The translations under genes were made by a program, and so were the position numbers. This document shows, piece after piece, positions 12,350-19,698 of a stretch of DNA of 19,698 nucleotides. The stretch comes from Methylotenera sp. Its GTDB lineage: Bacteria; Pseudomonadota; Gammaproteobacteria; Burkholderiales; Methylophilaceae. The stretch covers positions 1 through 19,698 of the forward strand of contig SXVG01000098.1 in NCBI GenBank assembly GCA_005791685.1, in the 5' to 3' direction. The notes beneath the pieces were generated by a model. That model was not told the DNA's origin, did not search any database, and worked only from the letters and a program-made list of their open reading frames with translations. Each line of letters begins with the position of its first letter. Position 1 is the first letter of the stretch.

Positions 12350-12952
12350 ATGCTAAAAGGCCTGTCCACCCGCTTGCTGCAACACCTGATCGCACAAAAC
12401 AGTTGGGCCAATGCCTTATTGCAAGCCCATGCCGGCCAATCCGTCAAATTTAAGCTGGGCTTTTTCAGCACCAGCCTGATTATTTTAGAAGACGGCAGCT
12501 TAGCCATAGGCGGCGACAGCAAGGTGGCCGACGCCACCGTCAGCGTCACGCCCAGCTTGGCCTTGCGCTTACTAAGCGGCGACGAAGCCGCCAAACGCCT
12601 AGTGGACATCCATGGCGACACCCACTTGGCGGCGGAATTGGCCAAGGTCCTGTCCGCCATGCGCTGGGACTTTGAGGACGACGCCAGCAAACTGGTGGGT
12701 GACGTGGCGGCCCACAAAATTGGCCAGACCTTGCGTGGGGTCAAAGCCAGCAGCGTCGCTACCGGCAAGAATTTGGCGGCCATGCTCAGCGAATACTGGC
12801 AAGAGGAAATGCCACTGATAGCCAAAAAACGCCATATAGAAAAATTCAATAGCGAGGTCGACAGCTTGCGCGCTGACCTGGCCCGCTTTGAAAAAAAATT
12901 GGCCAAACTTAACCTAGACTCCAAAGGCCCTGCTGCCGCCAGCAAAAACTAA
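12350..12952 (+). CDS. ubiJ: Ubiquinone biosynthesis accessory factor UbiJ (SCP2 domain)
   Basis: A 200-residue non-catalytic factor. In E. coli UbiJ, with UbiK, is required for aerobic ubiquinone synthesis and binds lipids through its SCP2 domain, helping the soluble Ubi complex handle hydrophobic intermediates. Here residues about 15-115 form the SCP2-like domain (VKFKLGFFSTSLIILEDGSL; VSVTPSLALRLLSG) and residues about 165-195 form a charged coiled coil (EVDSLRADLARFEKKLAKL), as in the family. Position between ubiE and ubiB supports the call. The ATG is preceded by a C-rich stretch without any Shine-Dalgarno, so initiation probably depends on ribosomes finishing ubiE 13 bp upstream. Confidence 0.93.
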   Translation: MLKGLSTRLLQHLIAQNSWANALLQAHAGQSVKFKLGFFSTSLIILEDGSLAIGGDSKVADATVSVTPSLALRLLSGDEAAKRLVDIHGDTHLAAELAKVLSAMRWDFEDDASKLVGDVAAHKIGQTLRGVKASSVATGKNLAAMLSEYWQEEMPLIAKKRHIEKFNSEVDSLRADLARFEKKLAKLNLDSKGPAAASKN

Positions 12953-12953
12953 T

Positions 12954-14519
12954 ATGCGCCTATTCCGCCTGCTTTACATTATCTACATTGCGCTGCGCTT
13001 CGGCTTGGATGAATTTATTTTAGCCCAGGACAAATTCAACCCCTGGCAAACCCTCATCAACGGCGTATTTTTTTGGCGCAACAAAAGTCAGCCACGCGCG
13101 CTCAGATTGCGCTTAGCCTTAGAAACCTTGGGGCCTATTTTTGTTAAGTTTGGCCAAATGCTGTCCACCCGGCGCGATTTAATCCCACTGGACCTGGCCG
13201 ATGAATTAGCCAAACTGCAAGACCAAGTGCCGCCCTTCGCCTTTGCCGAAGTGGATAAAATTATACTGGCCACCTACCAAATGCCGCTCAATCAGGTATT
13301 CGCCAGCTTTGACGAAACCGCTGTCGCCAGTGCTTCGGTGGCGCAAGTGCACTTTGCCGAATTATTGGATGGCACGCCGGTAGCGGTTAAAGTACTGCGG
13401 CCCGGTATCGCCAACGTCATTGGGCATGACATCGCCCTATTGGACACCGCCGCCTGGTTGCTGCAAGCCTTATCGGCCGAAGTGAGACGCTTAAAACCGC
13501 GTGAAGTGGTGGCCGAATTTGCCGAACACACCCACAGTGAGCTGGATCTCACCTTGGAAGCGGCCAACTGTACCAAGCTGGCGGCTAATTTCCCCGATAA
13601 AAAACTGCTGGTACCGGAAGTGCACTGGGACTGGTGCCGCCAACAAGTCATGGTCATGCAACGCATGCATGGCACACCGATTAGCAAAATGGCCTTGCTA
13701 CGTGAACAAGGCATAGACATCGCCAAGCTCGCCCACGACGGCGTGGAGATTTTCTTTACCCAAGTGTTTAGGGACGGCTTTTTTCATGCCGACATGCACC
13801 CTGGCAACATCTTGGTAGCCAACAGCGGGCCAGACAAAGGCAAATACATCGCCTTGGATTTTGGCATCATGGGCACGCTAAGCGATAACGACAAATACTA
13901 TTTAGCGCGCAATTTTTTAGCCTTCTTCAACCGCGATTACCGCGACGTGGCACTGGCCCACATCGAATCCGGCTGGGTGCCCCAAGACACCAACGTTGAC
14001 GCTTTGGAAACCGCCGTGCGCGCCATATGCGAACCGATATTTAATAAGCCACTAAAAGACATTTCCTTTGGTCGCACGCTATTAAGCCTATTTCAAATGT
14101 CACGTAAATTTGGCGTAGTCATTCAACCGCAACTGGTCATGTTGCAAAAAACCTTGCTCAATATAGAAGGCTTGGGCCGCGATTTAGACCCCAATATCGA
14201 CTTGTGGCAAAGTGCCAAACCGTTTCTAAAACGCTGGATGAGTGAGCAAATCGGCTGGCGTAGCATCGCCAAAAAACTCCGAAAAGAATTGCCGTACATG
14301 GCAAAGACTTTGCCAGAAATGCCGCGTTTGCTGCATGCTTATTTGCGTCAACAAAGCTTAGTCGAGCAAGACCAATCGCTGCATGCCACGCTGACTAAAT
14401 TAATTGCCACCCAGCAGCAACAAGCGCTGTGGCAAAAACGCGTGTGTATCAGTATCGCCCTGTTGGCATCATTGGAAATACTCATATTCTTGAGTACCTT
14501 TTGGCCGCTGACCCACTGA
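12954..14519 (+). CDS. ubiB: Ubiquinone biosynthesis protein kinase-like UbiB
   Basis: Membrane-anchored atypical kinase/ATPase of the ADCK/COQ8 family, needed for ubiquinone synthesis, perhaps to extract or present lipid intermediates. The 521-residue protein has the family-specific KxGQ element (KFGQMLSTRRD, 65-75), an Ala-rich nucleotide loop (ASASVAQ, 125-131) in place of the Gly-rich loop, the VAVKV lysine (Lys146), HADMHPGNI (278-286) and the metal-binding DFG (302-304). A hydrophobic segment near the C-terminus (about 497-516) is the membrane anchor. It starts 1 nt after the ubiJ stop. The gene converges on mutM with only 7 bp between the stops and no visible terminator. Confidence 0.97.
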   Translation: MRLFRLLYIIYIALRFGLDEFILAQDKFNPWQTLINGVFFWRNKSQPRALRLRLALETLGPIFVKFGQMLSTRRDLIPLDLADELAKLQDQVPPFAFAEVDKIILATYQMPLNQVFASFDETAVASASVAQVHFAELLDGTPVAVKVLRPGIANVIGHDIALLDTAAWLLQALSAEVRRLKPREVVAEFAEHTHSELDLTLEAANCTKLAANFPDKKLLVPEVHWDWCRQQVMVMQRMHGTPISKMALLREQGIDIAKLAHDGVEIFFTQVFRDGFFHADMHPGNILVANSGPDKGKYIALDFGIMGTLSDNDKYYLARNFLAFFNRDYRDVALAHIESGWVPQDTNVDALETAVRAICEPIFNKPLKDISFGRTLLSLFQMSRKFGVVIQPQLVMLQKTLLNIEGLGRDLDPNIDLWQSAKPFLKRWMSEQIGWRSIAKKLRKELPYMAKTLPEMPRLLHAYLRQQSLVEQDQSLHATLTKLIATQQQQALWQKRVCISIALLASLEILIFLSTFWPLTH

Positions 14520-14526
14520 TGACCGC

Positions 14527-15354
14527 TTAGCGTTTTTGACAGTGCGCGCAATAAAAGGTCGAGCGCTGGCCTAAACGCATGGTTTTGATTGGGCGGCCAC
14601 AAACCCGGCATGGCTCATTGGTGCGGGCATAGGCAAAGTAGCTTTGTTGAAAATAGCCGGGCAGGCCGTCTGTGCCAAAAAAATCCCGCAAACTGCTGCC
14701 ACCGGCAGCAAGCGCCTCGTGCAAGGTCAGCTTAATTTCTGCCACCAACTTTTCACAACGCTTTAAGGTCAGGCTGTTAGCCGGCGTTTCCGGATGAATG
14801 CGACTACGAAACAGCGATTCGGAGGCATAGATATTGCCCACCCCTACCACCACATGGCCGTCCATGATGGCATTTTTAATGGCCAGGCTTTTGTTCGCCA
14901 GCGCACTGTGTAAATAGCGCGCATTAAAGCCGTCTTCCAGGGGCTCAGGGCCTAAGCTGGCTAGCAAGGGGTGCTCGGCCTCAACACCCTCCAACCACAA
15001 TACCGCACCGAAGCGACGTGGGTCACGCAGACGCAACACCTGCCCACCCGCAAACGCCACATCAAAGTGATCGTGCTTTTCTGCTGGGTAAGCGTCATCC
15101 AACAACTGTATGCGCCCAGACATGCCTAAATGCAGTAGCAAGATGCCATGGCCGGTCTCGCCAGCAAACTCACACAAGAGGTATTTAGCGCGGCGACGGA
15201 TATTGAGCAAGGTCAATGCCGGCAAGGTTTGTGGCAAATGCGTGGGGATGGGCCAGCGCAAGCGTGGATGCCGTATGCTGACGGAAGCCACCACTTGGCC
15301 GACTAGAGGCAAAAGCCCACGTCGTGTGGTTTCTACCTCTGGCAACTCAGGCAT
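14527..15354 (-). CDS. mutM: Formamidopyrimidine-DNA glycosylase (Fpg/MutM)
   Basis: Bifunctional base-excision repair enzyme that removes 8-oxoguanine and formamidopyrimidines and cleaves the abasic strand. At 275 residues it has standard length. Catalytic Pro2 and Glu3 open the sequence MPELPEVETTRRG; Lys57 lies in RRRAKYLL; the lesion-probing Met is in LGMSGR (about 78); Arg and Phe of DPRRFG (111-116) fill the gap left by the flipped base. The helix-two-turn-helix VVGVGNIYASESLF and the C-terminal zinc finger (Cys249, Cys252, Cys269, Cys272) are intact. It follows the DUF4340 gene by only 5 bp, so it is probably read from the ABC operon upstream. Confidence 0.97.
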   Translation of the reverse strand: MPELPEVETTRRGLLPLVGQVVASVSIRHPRLRWPIPTHLPQTLPALTLLNIRRRAKYLLCEFAGETGHGILLLHLGMSGRIQLLDDAYPAEKHDHFDVAFAGGQVLRLRDPRRFGAVLWLEGVEAEHPLLASLGPEPLEDGFNARYLHSALANKSLAIKNAIMDGHVVVGVGNIYASESLFRSRIHPETPANSLTLKRCEKLVAEIKLTLHEALAAGGSSLRDFFGTDGLPGYFQQSYFAYARTNEPCRVCGRPIKTMRLGQRSTFYCAHCQKR

Positions 15355-15359
15355 GGGCT

Positions 15360-16256
15360 TTATTTGCTGGGGATATTCAGCGGCGGATTGAGCATGCTGA
15401 AGCCGATATCCGATGGAAAGTGGTAGATCAAACCTTCATCCGGGCGCGCCAACAACAGGTCTGGCGACTCTTGTATCTTGTCAAAATGCACCTTGCTGCC
15501 ATCGGCCAATTTGATTTCAAACGATGGGTAGGTCAGCTTGCGATCCGGCGTGTACATCTCCACCGATTTGGCTGGGTTGTGTAGCCAGGAGAAATCCAAC
15601 CATTCATTCAATTCATCTTGTTGCGGTTTGGCCGTCGGGATTGAGGCTTTCCACACGCCATCCACGATATCAACTTTTAAATTAGCCGCTTGCCATTGCT
15701 CCAAACGTCCAAACTCAAAACCCACCACTTTTTCCGTGGGCTTTAACGGCGCCTTATCGATCAGCTCGACAAGCTGGGTGGCCGCCGCTTCAGCGTAACC
15801 ATTGGACACCAAATACACGTTGTTTCTGTGGGCCACGTATTGCTCTTCAGTCACCGGGTTGTGCGTGCCAAAGGTGAACTCTTCCAAGTTGTCTTTATCG
15901 CGTATCAGCTTGAGTTTTAATTCTGGGTTGCTTAAGCCAAATTTCTCCAACTCAGCGCCGCTAATTTTATCGGTGGATTGTGCCGCGACTATGGATAAAA
16001 TACGCTGCACCGACGCTTGATCGGCACGCATATTAACCGGCGCGGTAATGCGCCAAAAACCGTCCACTTTGGCAAAAGTCACGGCCGCTTGGGTAGGAAA
16101 CTCCACGCGTATGGCGTTGAATTCTGCCAACTTATAGGTCGACAACTCCTGCGTGCTCGATTGCTCGATGCTGGCCTTAGGGCGTAAATATAAAAACGCC
16201 ACCAAACCGGCCACCACACACAACAGAATTAAATTAACTAACCAACGTTTTTTCAT
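15360..16256 (-). CDS. Membrane-anchored DUF4340 domain protein
   Basis: A 298-residue protein with one N-terminal membrane segment (about 7-24) after a Lys/Arg-rich start (MKKRWLVN) and a large extracytoplasmic part. The domain shows the DUF4340 pattern of repeated WxI/WK(A/I) beta elements: VDGFWRITAPVNMRADQASVQ (65-85) and VDGVWKASIP. Family members commonly stand next to Gld-like ABC transporters, as here, so it is probably an accessory part of that system; no biochemical function is established. TAAGG lies 5 nt before the ATG. It follows the GldG-like gene after a 110-bp gap filled by a heptamer array and a REP, and is followed 5 bp later by mutM. Confidence 0.9.
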   Translation of the reverse strand: MKKRWLVNLILLCVVAGLVAFLYLRPKASIEQSSTQELSTYKLAEFNAIRVEFPTQAAVTFAKVDGFWRITAPVNMRADQASVQRILSIVAAQSTDKISGAELEKFGLSNPELKLKLIRDKDNLEEFTFGTHNPVTEEQYVAHRNNVYLVSNGYAEAAATQLVELIDKAPLKPTEKVVGFEFGRLEQWQAANLKVDIVDGVWKASIPTAKPQQDELNEWLDFSWLHNPAKSVEMYTPDRKLTYPSFEIKLADGSKVHFDKIQESPDLLLARPDEGLIYHFPSDIGFSMLNPPLNIPSK

Positions 16257-16276
16257 GTATGCCTTACATAATGATT

Positions 16277-16301
16277 ATCGCGGCGAGAGCGCCGCTCCTA
16301 C
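16277..16301. repeat. REP-like palindrome upstream of the DUF4340 gene
   Basis: ATC-GCGGCG-AGAG-CGCCGC-TCCTAC: a 6-bp GC stem (16280-16285 with 16290-16295) and 4-nt loop with the TCCTAC/GTAGGA flank seen in proteobacterial REP elements. It lies inside the operon on the transcript leading to DUF4340 and abuts the heptamer array. It could stabilise the 3' end of the upstream message or weaken readthrough. Confidence 0.7.
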
Positions 16302-16360
16302 CGACTACCGACTACCGACTACCAACTACCGACTACCGACTACCAACTACCAACTACCGA
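16298..16360. repeat. Array of nine 7-bp repeats (CTACCGA/CTACCAA)
   Basis: Nine uninterrupted units fill exactly 63 bp: six CTACCGA and three CTACCAA. The unit is a rotation of ACCGACT, the unit that opens the array before dnaJ. The array ends six bases before the stop codon of the GldG-like gene and begins within the REP element, so it occupies most of the gap between that gene and DUF4340. Confidence 0.95.
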
Positions 16361-16366
16361 CTGCTT

Positions 16367-17752
16367 TTAAGCCTTCCTACGTTTCCACCAGAAATAGAAG
16401 CCCGCTACCATCATGGCTAAAGGCAAGAAGTATTGAAAGCTGTGAAACACCGTCCAAGCCACCAAACGCCCGCTATCGGTATCCGGTATGGTCACGTTGA
16501 TGTCTTTGAGTGGCATAGGCTGTATGGTGATCAGTTGATCATCCCCGGCCAACCAATTCACCATGTTCACGCCTAAATCCAAATTGCCACCGTTGGTAAT
16601 AAAGGTGTTGGATAAGAAGTTGGCATTGCCCATCACCACCACGCGTTGGCCTTTTTTGCCGTAAATACGCTCCAAAGCCACGCCGATATTGATAGGGCCG
16701 CGTTTATCGGTTTTTTCATTGAATTCCGGTTTGGCATCTTTAGCCAATTTACCTGCCATCAACCAACCATTAGGCGCCACCTCGACCAAACTGCTGACTT
16801 TCCAACCGTTTTCATCGGTACCCATGGCCGTGACTTGGTGCGCTTCAGGGAACAAGGTACGCAACATAAAGTTTTTGGTAATGGCATGCTCACCGTACAG
16901 GCTAGCAAAGGACACGCGGGCATCGGCGCCGTATTGTGCAGACGCCATGTCTAGGGCTATGCCCGATGAAACCTTCATGCCCAAATACTCGGCCACGCCC
17001 TCTAAGCCACGTAAATTGTCATCGTCTAATAACCACAGTAGATTGCCACCGCTCTCTAAATAGAGTTTGATTTTTTTCGCTTCCACTTCGCTGACATTCA
17101 CTTGTGGGCTGGCAATCACCAACATCGCGCCATTGCTAGGCACCGTTTGTGCCACGGTCAAATCTGGGTTGGCAAACTTAAAGCCTTTTTTCTCCAACTG
17201 TTTACCAAATTCACCGATGTCATGGTTTTTAACGCCCAGTAAATTGCGCTCACCGTGCCCGTCTAAATACATCACCGCTTGCTGATTGGTGCGCGATAAA
17301 CGCACCAACAAATTAGTCATTTCTTGCTCGGCAATCGGTGGAATAATGTGCTCAGAACGTTTGTTGTACTCCACCACCACCTCACCGTCCTCTTTCACGC
17401 CGGCATCTTGCGCCAACTTAGGTTCTATCGATGGGTTAATGAATTTCAAATTAACGTTCTTTTTTTCGCGTTGGTAGCGGGCAATAAAATCTATCATGCC
17501 CTTACGGAAATTGTCGCCGCCAGAGGCATCGTCTTTGGTAGCAAACACGGTGATGTTAATCGGCTCTTTCATTTGCTTGAGCACGTTAATACTGCCTTGC
17601 GTCAGAATGTTACGGTTAGCCTGAGTGATGTCTTTAGCCACATGGTATTGGCTGGCTAGATAGCCCAGCAACACCACCAGCATTAAAAACAGCACCACAA
17701 AAAAACTGTTTTGCACTAAAAGTTGAAAACGTAATTTACGATTAATATTCAT
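16367..17752 (-). CDS. GldG-like ABC transporter auxiliary (substrate-binding-like) protein
   Basis: A 461-residue protein with a membrane segment at each end (about 15-34 and 435-455) enclosing a large extracytoplasmic region, the layout of the GldG/ABC-transporter-auxiliary family. Typical segments are INITVFATKDD and RKGMIDFIARYQREKKNVNLKFINP (about 65-107), then MYLDGHGERNLLG (161-173) and LLWLLDDDNLRG. In gliding Bacteroidetes GldG is part of the GldAFG complex; homologues in non-gliding proteobacteria are common and their substrate is unknown. It follows the permease by 46 bp and precedes DUF4340. The C-terminal FYFWWKRRKA ends with positive charges, consistent with a cytosolic C-terminus. 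Its ATG is preceded by GGATGA. Confidence 0.9.
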   Translation of the reverse strand: MNINRKLRFQLLVQNSFFVVLFLMLVVLLGYLASQYHVAKDITQANRNILTQGSINVLKQMKEPINITVFATKDDASGGDNFRKGMIDFIARYQREKKNVNLKFINPSIEPKLAQDAGVKEDGEVVVEYNKRSEHIIPPIAEQEMTNLLVRLSRTNQQAVMYLDGHGERNLLGVKNHDIGEFGKQLEKKGFKFANPDLTVAQTVPSNGAMLVIASPQVNVSEVEAKKIKLYLESGGNLLWLLDDDNLRGLEGVAEYLGMKVSSGIALDMASAQYGADARVSFASLYGEHAITKNFMLRTLFPEAHQVTAMGTDENGWKVSSLVEVAPNGWLMAGKLAKDAKPEFNEKTDKRGPINIGVALERIYGKKGQRVVVMGNANFLSNTFITNGGNLDLGVNMVNWLAGDDQLITIQPMPLKDINVTIPDTDSGRLVAWTVFHSFQYFLPLAMMVAGFYFWWKRRKA

Positions 17753-17798
17753 TTCATCCGACCTAAAATTTCACTGCATCAAACACGATAAAAAAGCC

Positions 17799-18545
17799 TT
17801 AACCACGTAAGCGGTCTGAATCCAAGCGACGTACGGTTAAGGTTAAAAAGCTGGTTATGAATAAGCCAAAATAAGCGATGTCCGCCGTATCAATCAAGCC
17901 ACCGGCAAACGATTGAAAGTGCCGAGTTAAGGACAAGCTAGCCAAAGTGTTGCTGGGGTCGCCAGCAAAAAAACGGTCTAAAAACATTAAAGCAAACAGC
18001 GCGATAAAGGTCAAAATCGCCGCCACCACAGGCTGTTGGGTGATGCTGGAGAAATACAAACCCAAGGCCGAGAAGCTGGCTACCATCAACAACAAGCCTA
18101 TGGAGTTGGCCACAATAAAACCAAAGTCTATGTCCGCCCAAATGTTTAAGGTAGACAACATGGCCCCTATGTACACCACCAAGATGCTTAAAAAAGCCAC
18201 TAGGCCTAAAAATTTACCCATGACGATTTCGGTTAAGGACAAAGGTGCGCTGAATAGAAACGGTAGGGTTTGGTTACGGCGCTCTTCGGAAACCAAGCGC
18301 ATGGATAACAATGGCACGGCAAACAGCACCATGAAGGAGGCAAAGCCGTAGACATTTTGCCCGACAAACTGGGTGACGCCGGTGCGCTCAGCCGGACGCA
18401 TGGCACCCGACATCACGGCAAAATAATCGTTAACGCCATTGAGGTAATAGGTGCCAAACGAGAACATCAACAAAGCTAAAATCACCCAACCCATGGGCGA
18501 GGCAAACATACTTTTTAGTTCTTTTCTTGCTACATTAATAATCAT
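17799..18545 (-). CDS. GldF-like ABC transporter permease (ABC-2 type)
   Basis: A 248-residue integral membrane protein with about six membrane segments (roughly 18-38, 66-86, 105-127, 140-165, 172-192, 222-242). The N-terminal VARKELKSMFASPMGWVILA and the cytosolic SEERRNQTLPFLFSAPLSL are typical of ABC-2/GldF-type permeases. An AAGGA Shine-Dalgarno lies about 7 nt before the ATG, and the gene begins 9 bp after the ATPase stop, so the two are cotranscribed. With the ATPase and the GldG-like protein it should form one inner-membrane complex. Whether it exports a substrate or does mechanical work is not known. Confidence 0.92.
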   Translation of the reverse strand: MIINVARKELKSMFASPMGWVILALLMFSFGTYYLNGVNDYFAVMSGAMRPAERTGVTQFVGQNVYGFASFMVLFAVPLLSMRLVSEERRNQTLPFLFSAPLSLTEIVMGKFLGLVAFLSILVVYIGAMLSTLNIWADIDFGFIVANSIGLLLMVASFSALGLYFSSITQQPVVAAILTFIALFALMFLDRFFAGDPSNTLASLSLTRHFQSFAGGLIDTADIAYFGLFITSFLTLTVRRLDSDRLRG

Positions 18546-18554
18546 GATGATTCC

Positions 18555-19490
18555 TTAAGCCCCCACTTGTTCTTGGTAAGTGAGCTGCACAAACACGTCT
18601 TCTAAACTGGTTTGATCCGGTGCAATTTGGTACAAGCCCCAACCCTTAGCCACCGCCGCTTGCACAATGGCCTCGGCCGGTGCTGCCCCTTCGGCAAAAC
18701 GCACGCGCATTAAATGACCGGCCACGCTTTCGACTTCTTCCACGCCGGCTATTTTTAACAATTCGGCAGGCTTAGGTGGCTGATGCATGGCAATTAACAG
18801 CTTGTTGCCTATACGGTGTTTTTTCAACACATCGATGGCGCCATTGAACACCAATTTGCCTTTATCTATGATTTGCACGTGGTCACAAACCATTTCCACT
18901 TCCGGCAAGATGTGGGTAGAAATAATGACGCTGTGCTCGCTGCCCACCTCACGGATTAAGGCACGAATGTCTCGAATTTGTATGGGGTCTAAGCCCACGG
19001 TAGGTTCATCCAAAATCACCACCATGGGTTTATGGATGATGGCCTGGGCAATGCCCACGCGCTGTTGGTAACCATTGGATAAATTCTCTATCAAGCGCTT
19101 GCTCATGTGACCTAAACCGCAACGCTCTTTGGCCAACTCCACCGCTTTTTTAATGTGCGCGCCACTGACCCTATGTAATCTGGCGGCGATGGTTAAGTAT
19201 TCATCCACCGTCAACTCTTTATATAAGGGGCGCATTTCTGGCAAATAGCCTATCAAGGCCTTGGCTTCTTTAGGATTTTCCATCATGTCTATGCCGCAGA
19301 TTTTGACGCTGCCGTTACTCGGTGCCAAATTGCCGGTCAACATTTTCATGGTGGTGGATTTACCCGCACCGTTAGGCCCTAGAAAACCCAGCACCTGACC
19401 TTTGCTTAAATTAAAACTGACATTGCTGACGGCTTCTCTGCCACCATAAAGGCGCGTAAGACCAATGGCCTCGACTGTAAAATCATTCAT
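18555..19490 (-). CDS. GldA-like ABC transporter ATP-binding protein
   Basis: A 311-residue ABC ATPase of the ABC-2 (CcmA/GldA-like) class. Walker A GPNGAGKST (38-46), signature LSNGYQQR (137-144), Walker B VVILDEPTVGLDP (157-169) and H-loop His193 are intact. The Q-loop region reads GYLPEMRPLY, where Glu replaces the usual Gln; the LPE form is typical of GldA relatives. A C-terminal domain of about 90 residues follows, ending SLEDVFVQLTYQ as in many such ATPases. I chose the ATG at 19490 (MNDFTVEAIGL); an in-frame GTG two codons earlier (19496) is possible. It is the first gene of the - strand run ATPase-permease-GldG-DUF4340-mutM, behind a candidate promoter at 19523-19551. Confidence 0.93.
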   Translation of the reverse strand: MNDFTVEAIGLTRLYGGREAVSNVSFNLSKGQVLGFLGPNGAGKSTTMKMLTGNLAPSNGSVKICGIDMMENPKEAKALIGYLPEMRPLYKELTVDEYLTIAARLHRVSGAHIKKAVELAKERCGLGHMSKRLIENLSNGYQQRVGIAQAIIHKPMVVILDEPTVGLDPIQIRDIRALIREVGSEHSVIISTHILPEVEMVCDHVQIIDKGKLVFNGAIDVLKKHRIGNKLLIAMHQPPKPAELLKIAGVEEVESVAGHLMRVRFAEGAAPAEAIVQAAVAKGWGLYQIAPDQTSLEDVFVQLTYQEQVGA

Positions 19491-19522
19491 AGTCACTCAA
19501 TTCAAAAAACACATTACAAAAA

Positions 19523-19551
19523 ATAATGCTTACAAAACCCATGCTAGGCAA
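19523..19551 (-). promoter_or_regulatory. Candidate promoter of the Gld-like ABC operon
   Basis: On the - strand TTGCCT (19551-19546) and CATTAT (19528-19523) are separated by exactly 17 bp, each matching 4 of 6 consensus bases. The start would lie near 19516, giving a leader of about 25 nt before the ATG. Confidence 0.45.
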
Positions 19552-19639
19552 TGCTGGCTTATTATTAGGGGAATGGCTAAACAGAAAATTTCTGGTGCGA
19601 TTAATAACCCACGCGTAATTATGTGTGAACTTGCGTCAA

Positions 19640-19670
19640 CTGTCACGCACTAAGAAATCAAGCTTATAAT
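19640..19670 (+). promoter_or_regulatory. Candidate + strand promoter at the window edge
   Basis: TATAAT (19665-19670) is a consensus -10; CTGTCA (19640-19645) matches 4 of 6 -35 bases at a long 19-bp spacing. It points to a gene starting beyond the window, divergent from the ABC operon. No convincing gene is present in 19491-19698. Confidence 0.4.
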
Positions 19671-19698
19671 AGCCACTGTTTATTTAAAGCGGATTTAC

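Noticed and set aside
12202..12945. 247-codon open frame antisense to ubiE/ubiJ
   Set aside because: Low-complexity Ser/Leu/Ala-rich product opposite two recognised genes; a shadow frame.
16298..16360. Heptamer array as a CRISPR or iteron-type origin
   Set aside because: Units are contiguous 7-mers without spacers, no cas or replication genes are nearby, and it sits inside an operon.
19465..19653. 62-codon + strand frame upstream of the ABC operon
   Set aside because: Begins inside the ATPase gene, has no Shine-Dalgarno, and covers the likely - strand promoter. The product has no recognisable features.

Overview
The window is a chromosomal, almost fully coding stretch that reads as a betaproteobacterium, most plausibly in or near the Nitrosomonadales/Methylophilaceae. 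This rests on gene content and order (ftsY-ftsE-ftsX-rpoH; DUF971-ubiE-ubiJ-ubiB; rsmD-coaD-YfhL-type ferredoxin; a paired M16 peptidase cassette), on recognisable protein features, and on a CIRCE operator in front of rpoH. No database search was possible, so the taxon is inferred. I see no phage, transposase, CRISPR array, tRNA or rRNA.

Layout. (1) 1-2067, + strand: the C-terminal part of dnaK, an intrinsic-terminator-like hairpin, a 7-bp tandem repeat array, and dnaJ. (2) 2068-2231: a junction between converging genes, filled by a REP-like palindrome and a perfect 31-bp inverted repeat. (3) 7259-2232, - strand: a probable long operon of an active M16 peptidase, an inactive M16 partner, rsmD, coaD, a 2[4Fe-4S] ferredoxin, gloA, a GIY-YIG protein and a small unknown protein. 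(4) 7260-7456: a divergent promoter region. (5) 7457-14519, + strand: ftsY, ftsE, ftsX, a CIRCE-controlled rpoH with a strong terminator, then DUF971-ubiE-ubiJ-ubiB. (6) 19490-14527, - strand: a GldA/GldF/GldG-like ABC system, a DUF4340 membrane-anchored protein and mutM. The last 208 bases carry candidate divergent promoters.

How the genes work together. dnaK/dnaJ and rpoH are two arms of the heat-shock response, and the CIRCE site suggests that HrcA adds repression to sigma-32 synthesis. ftsY (SRP receptor) and ftsEX (divisome ABC complex) act at the inner membrane. ubiE, ubiJ and ubiB belong to ubiquinone synthesis. coaD, gloA and the ferredoxin are housekeeping metabolism; rsmD modifies 16S rRNA.

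I found no clearly undescribed system. The features most worth a second look are non-coding: the heptamer arrays at two places (one directly abutting an SD-less dnaJ), the 31-bp inverted repeat and its scrambled relic after rpoH, the CIRCE/extended -10 overlap at rpoH, and the -10 hexamers only 6-7 nt before the ftsE and ftsY start codons. Among proteins, the least understood are the active/inactive M16 pair, the Gld-like ABC cassette linked to mutM, and the 80-residue unknown.
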